Assembly: GCF_037201815.1 (NCBI RefSeq)
Contig: NZ_CP147407.1
Coordinates: forward strand, 3,542,723-3,606,722
Direction: 5' to 3'
DNA length: 64,000 nt
Source: Metabacillus sp. FJAT-52054
GTDB lineage: Bacteria > Bacillota > Bacilli > Bacillales > Bacillaceae
Of the stretch, positions 62,903-64,000 are shown in pieces. Position numbers and translations under genes: made by a program. Within the stretch, counting starts at the first letter, position 1; the number at the start of each line of letters is the position of its first letter. The notes under the pieces were generated by a model. It was not told the origin of the DNA, ran no database searches, and saw nothing but the letters and a program-made list of their open reading frames with translations.

Positions 62903-64000
62903 TTATCTTAAAAGTTGCAGTACCCCTTGAGGTTGCTGATTTGCTTGAGCTAACATGGCTTGAGCTGCTTGAGAAAGAATTGAATTTTTAGTTTGATTCA
63001 TCATTTCTTTAGCCATATCTACGTCGCGAACTCGAGATTCTGCAGCGGTAAGGTTCTCTGAAGAGGTATTTAAATTATTGATGGTATGCTCCAAACGATT
63101 CTGTACAGATCCTAATTTCGAACGCTCAGTAGAAACCTTTTGAATAGCTGTATCAATGACCTTCATTGCAGTATTGGCTTGGGTTTGGGTTTGCAACTGC
63201 AATCCTTTAACACCTAAGGAAGAAGTAGTCATAGCTTCAATATCCAAGTTTAGATTTTGATTAGTATTTGCACCGATTTGGAAAGTAGCACTTCCATCAG
63301 TACGAACATTTTTAGCAGAAGTTGTTTCGGAAAAACTAGATAATGCATTCGTAGCAGCAGCACGTACATTACCGTTTGTATCTTTAACAGACATAGTAAT
63401 ACCATTGACAGCAGTAGCTGTACCAGCTGTACTAGCAGTAACAACTATTTTACCAGCAGAAATTGTAACTGTACCATCTGTAATTGCAGCAGCTAAAGAT
63501 GCAATATCAGTTGTTGATGCTACTGCTACTTCAACGGATTTAGTTGTACCGTCTTCAACATATGATACTTGAATCTTATCACCTTTAGCAATACCTAAGC
63601 TATTGCCATTTGAATCTTTAAGGTTACTTAATAAGGTAGTATCAGCTGATATAGCAGCTCCAGCAGAATTTTTGAATACTGAACTTGTGTTTACATTTGC
63701 TTCAGCCGTGTTAACTGCTTTTCCTAGAGATCCATCTAATAAATTTTTCGTATTAAATTGAGTAGTTTCAGCAATACGATCAATCTCTTTTGTTAATTGA
63801 GTCATTTCATCTTGTATATTACTTCTATCGCCATCAGTATTTGTATCATTAGAGGCTTGAACAGATAGCTCGCGCATACGTTGAAGAATGTCATGAGTTT
63901 CATTCAAAGCACCCTCAGCAGTTTGAATTAAAGAGATACCATCCTGAGAGTTACGAGCAGCTTGATCAAGACCACGAACCTGCCCACGCATTTTTTCAGA
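62903..64000 (-). CDS. hag: Flagellin, 5' end cut by the window
   Basis: The last 365 codons are visible, starting within [21 protein letters not shown]. The conserved D0/D1 parts are at both ends ([72 protein letters not shown] at the C-terminus, 44 residues given here only by its first and last parts SRVRDVD and QGVLQLLR). The central region rich in Thr, Ser, Ala and Val (about residues 100-250) is surface-exposed and the likely glycosylation target. Next to the Maf gene. Confidence 0.93.
   Translation of the reverse strand, partial: SEKMRGQVRGLDQAARNSQDGISLIQTAEGALNETHDILQRMRELSVQASNDTNTDGDRSNIQDEMTQLTKEIDRIAETTQFNTKNLLDGSLGKAVNTAEANVNTSSVFKNSAGAAISADTTLLSNLKDSNGNSLGIAKGDKIQVSYVEDGTTKSVEVAVASTTDIASLAAAITDGTVTISAGKIVVTASTAGTATAVNGITMSVKDTNGNVRAAATNALSSFSETTSAKNVRTDGSATFQIGANTNQNLNLDIEAMTTSSLGVKGLQLQTQTQANTAMKVIDTAIQKVSTERSKLGSVQNRLEHTINNLNTSSENLTAAESRVRDVDMAKEMMNQTKNSILSQAAQAMLAQANQQPQGVLQLLR

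Overview
The window looks like chromosomal DNA of a motile, spore-forming member of the Bacillaceae close to Bacillus. The main evidence is gene order. Read on the minus strand from about 33 kb down to 7 kb it follows the known Bacillus subtilis series flaG-fliD-fliS-fliT-hpf-secA-prfB-yvjA-cccB-ftsE-ftsX-ctpB-swrA-minJ, and flagellin lies at the right edge. Spore genes (cwlJ, a BclA-like collagen protein), the swarming regulator SwrA and typical AGGAGG ribosome binding sites agree. No rRNA, tRNA or CRISPR array was seen.

Layout. 1-7 kb: the start of a secreted protein; a cell-wall peptide recycling set (DUF819 membrane protein, dipeptide epimerase YkfB, NlpC/P60 endopeptidase YkfC); DUF3870, STM3941-like and DUF421 proteins; and a collagen-like exosporium protein split by an in-frame TGA. 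7-22 kb: division, morphogenesis and secretion core (minJ, swrA, ctpB, an EnvC/PcsB-like M23 protein, ftsX, ftsE, cccB, yvjA, prfB with its programmed frameshift, secA). 22-28.7 kb: an insertion relative to B. subtilis with arcA, a LytTR response regulator, an HD-GYP protein carrying a degenerate B12-binding-like tail, a PAS-GAF histidine kinase, and an ABM monooxygenase pair. 28.8-33.3 kb: hpf and the fliT-fliS-fliD-flaG block behind a sigma-D-like promoter.

33.5-54 kb is an accessory region lying between flaG and hag. It holds tandem DUF5381-like membrane proteins (one decayed), two ADP-ribosylglycohydrolases with a truncated sugar-binding protein, a secreted matrixin-like protease with a partner, an IS1182-type relic, AtuA/DUF4387, a VOC protein and CwlJ. 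It also holds a locus of four paralogous lipoproteins followed by a DUF6792-like lipase-fold protein and a small helical protein (47.7-53.0 kb). The last two proteins both carry C-terminal YxxxD/E motifs. The arrangement resembles the type VII-secreted lipase toxin TslA with lipoprotein immunity (TilA) described in Staphylococcus aureus. This is the strongest candidate for an under-described system here.

54.2-62.8 kb is an eight-gene, mostly overlapping operon for CMP-legionaminic acid synthesis (LegB, LegC, LegG, LegI, LegH-like, PtmE, LegF) headed by a Maf/DUF115 glycosyltransferase. It lies directly downstream of flagellin hag, which suggests that the filament is glycosylated with a nonulosonic acid. 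Two unrelated intergenic tandem-repeat arrays (41 bp and 20 bp units) and several gene relics (a lipoprotein, an ADP-ribosylglycohydrolase, a DUF5381 copy, a transposase) show active remodelling of the intergenic and accessory parts.
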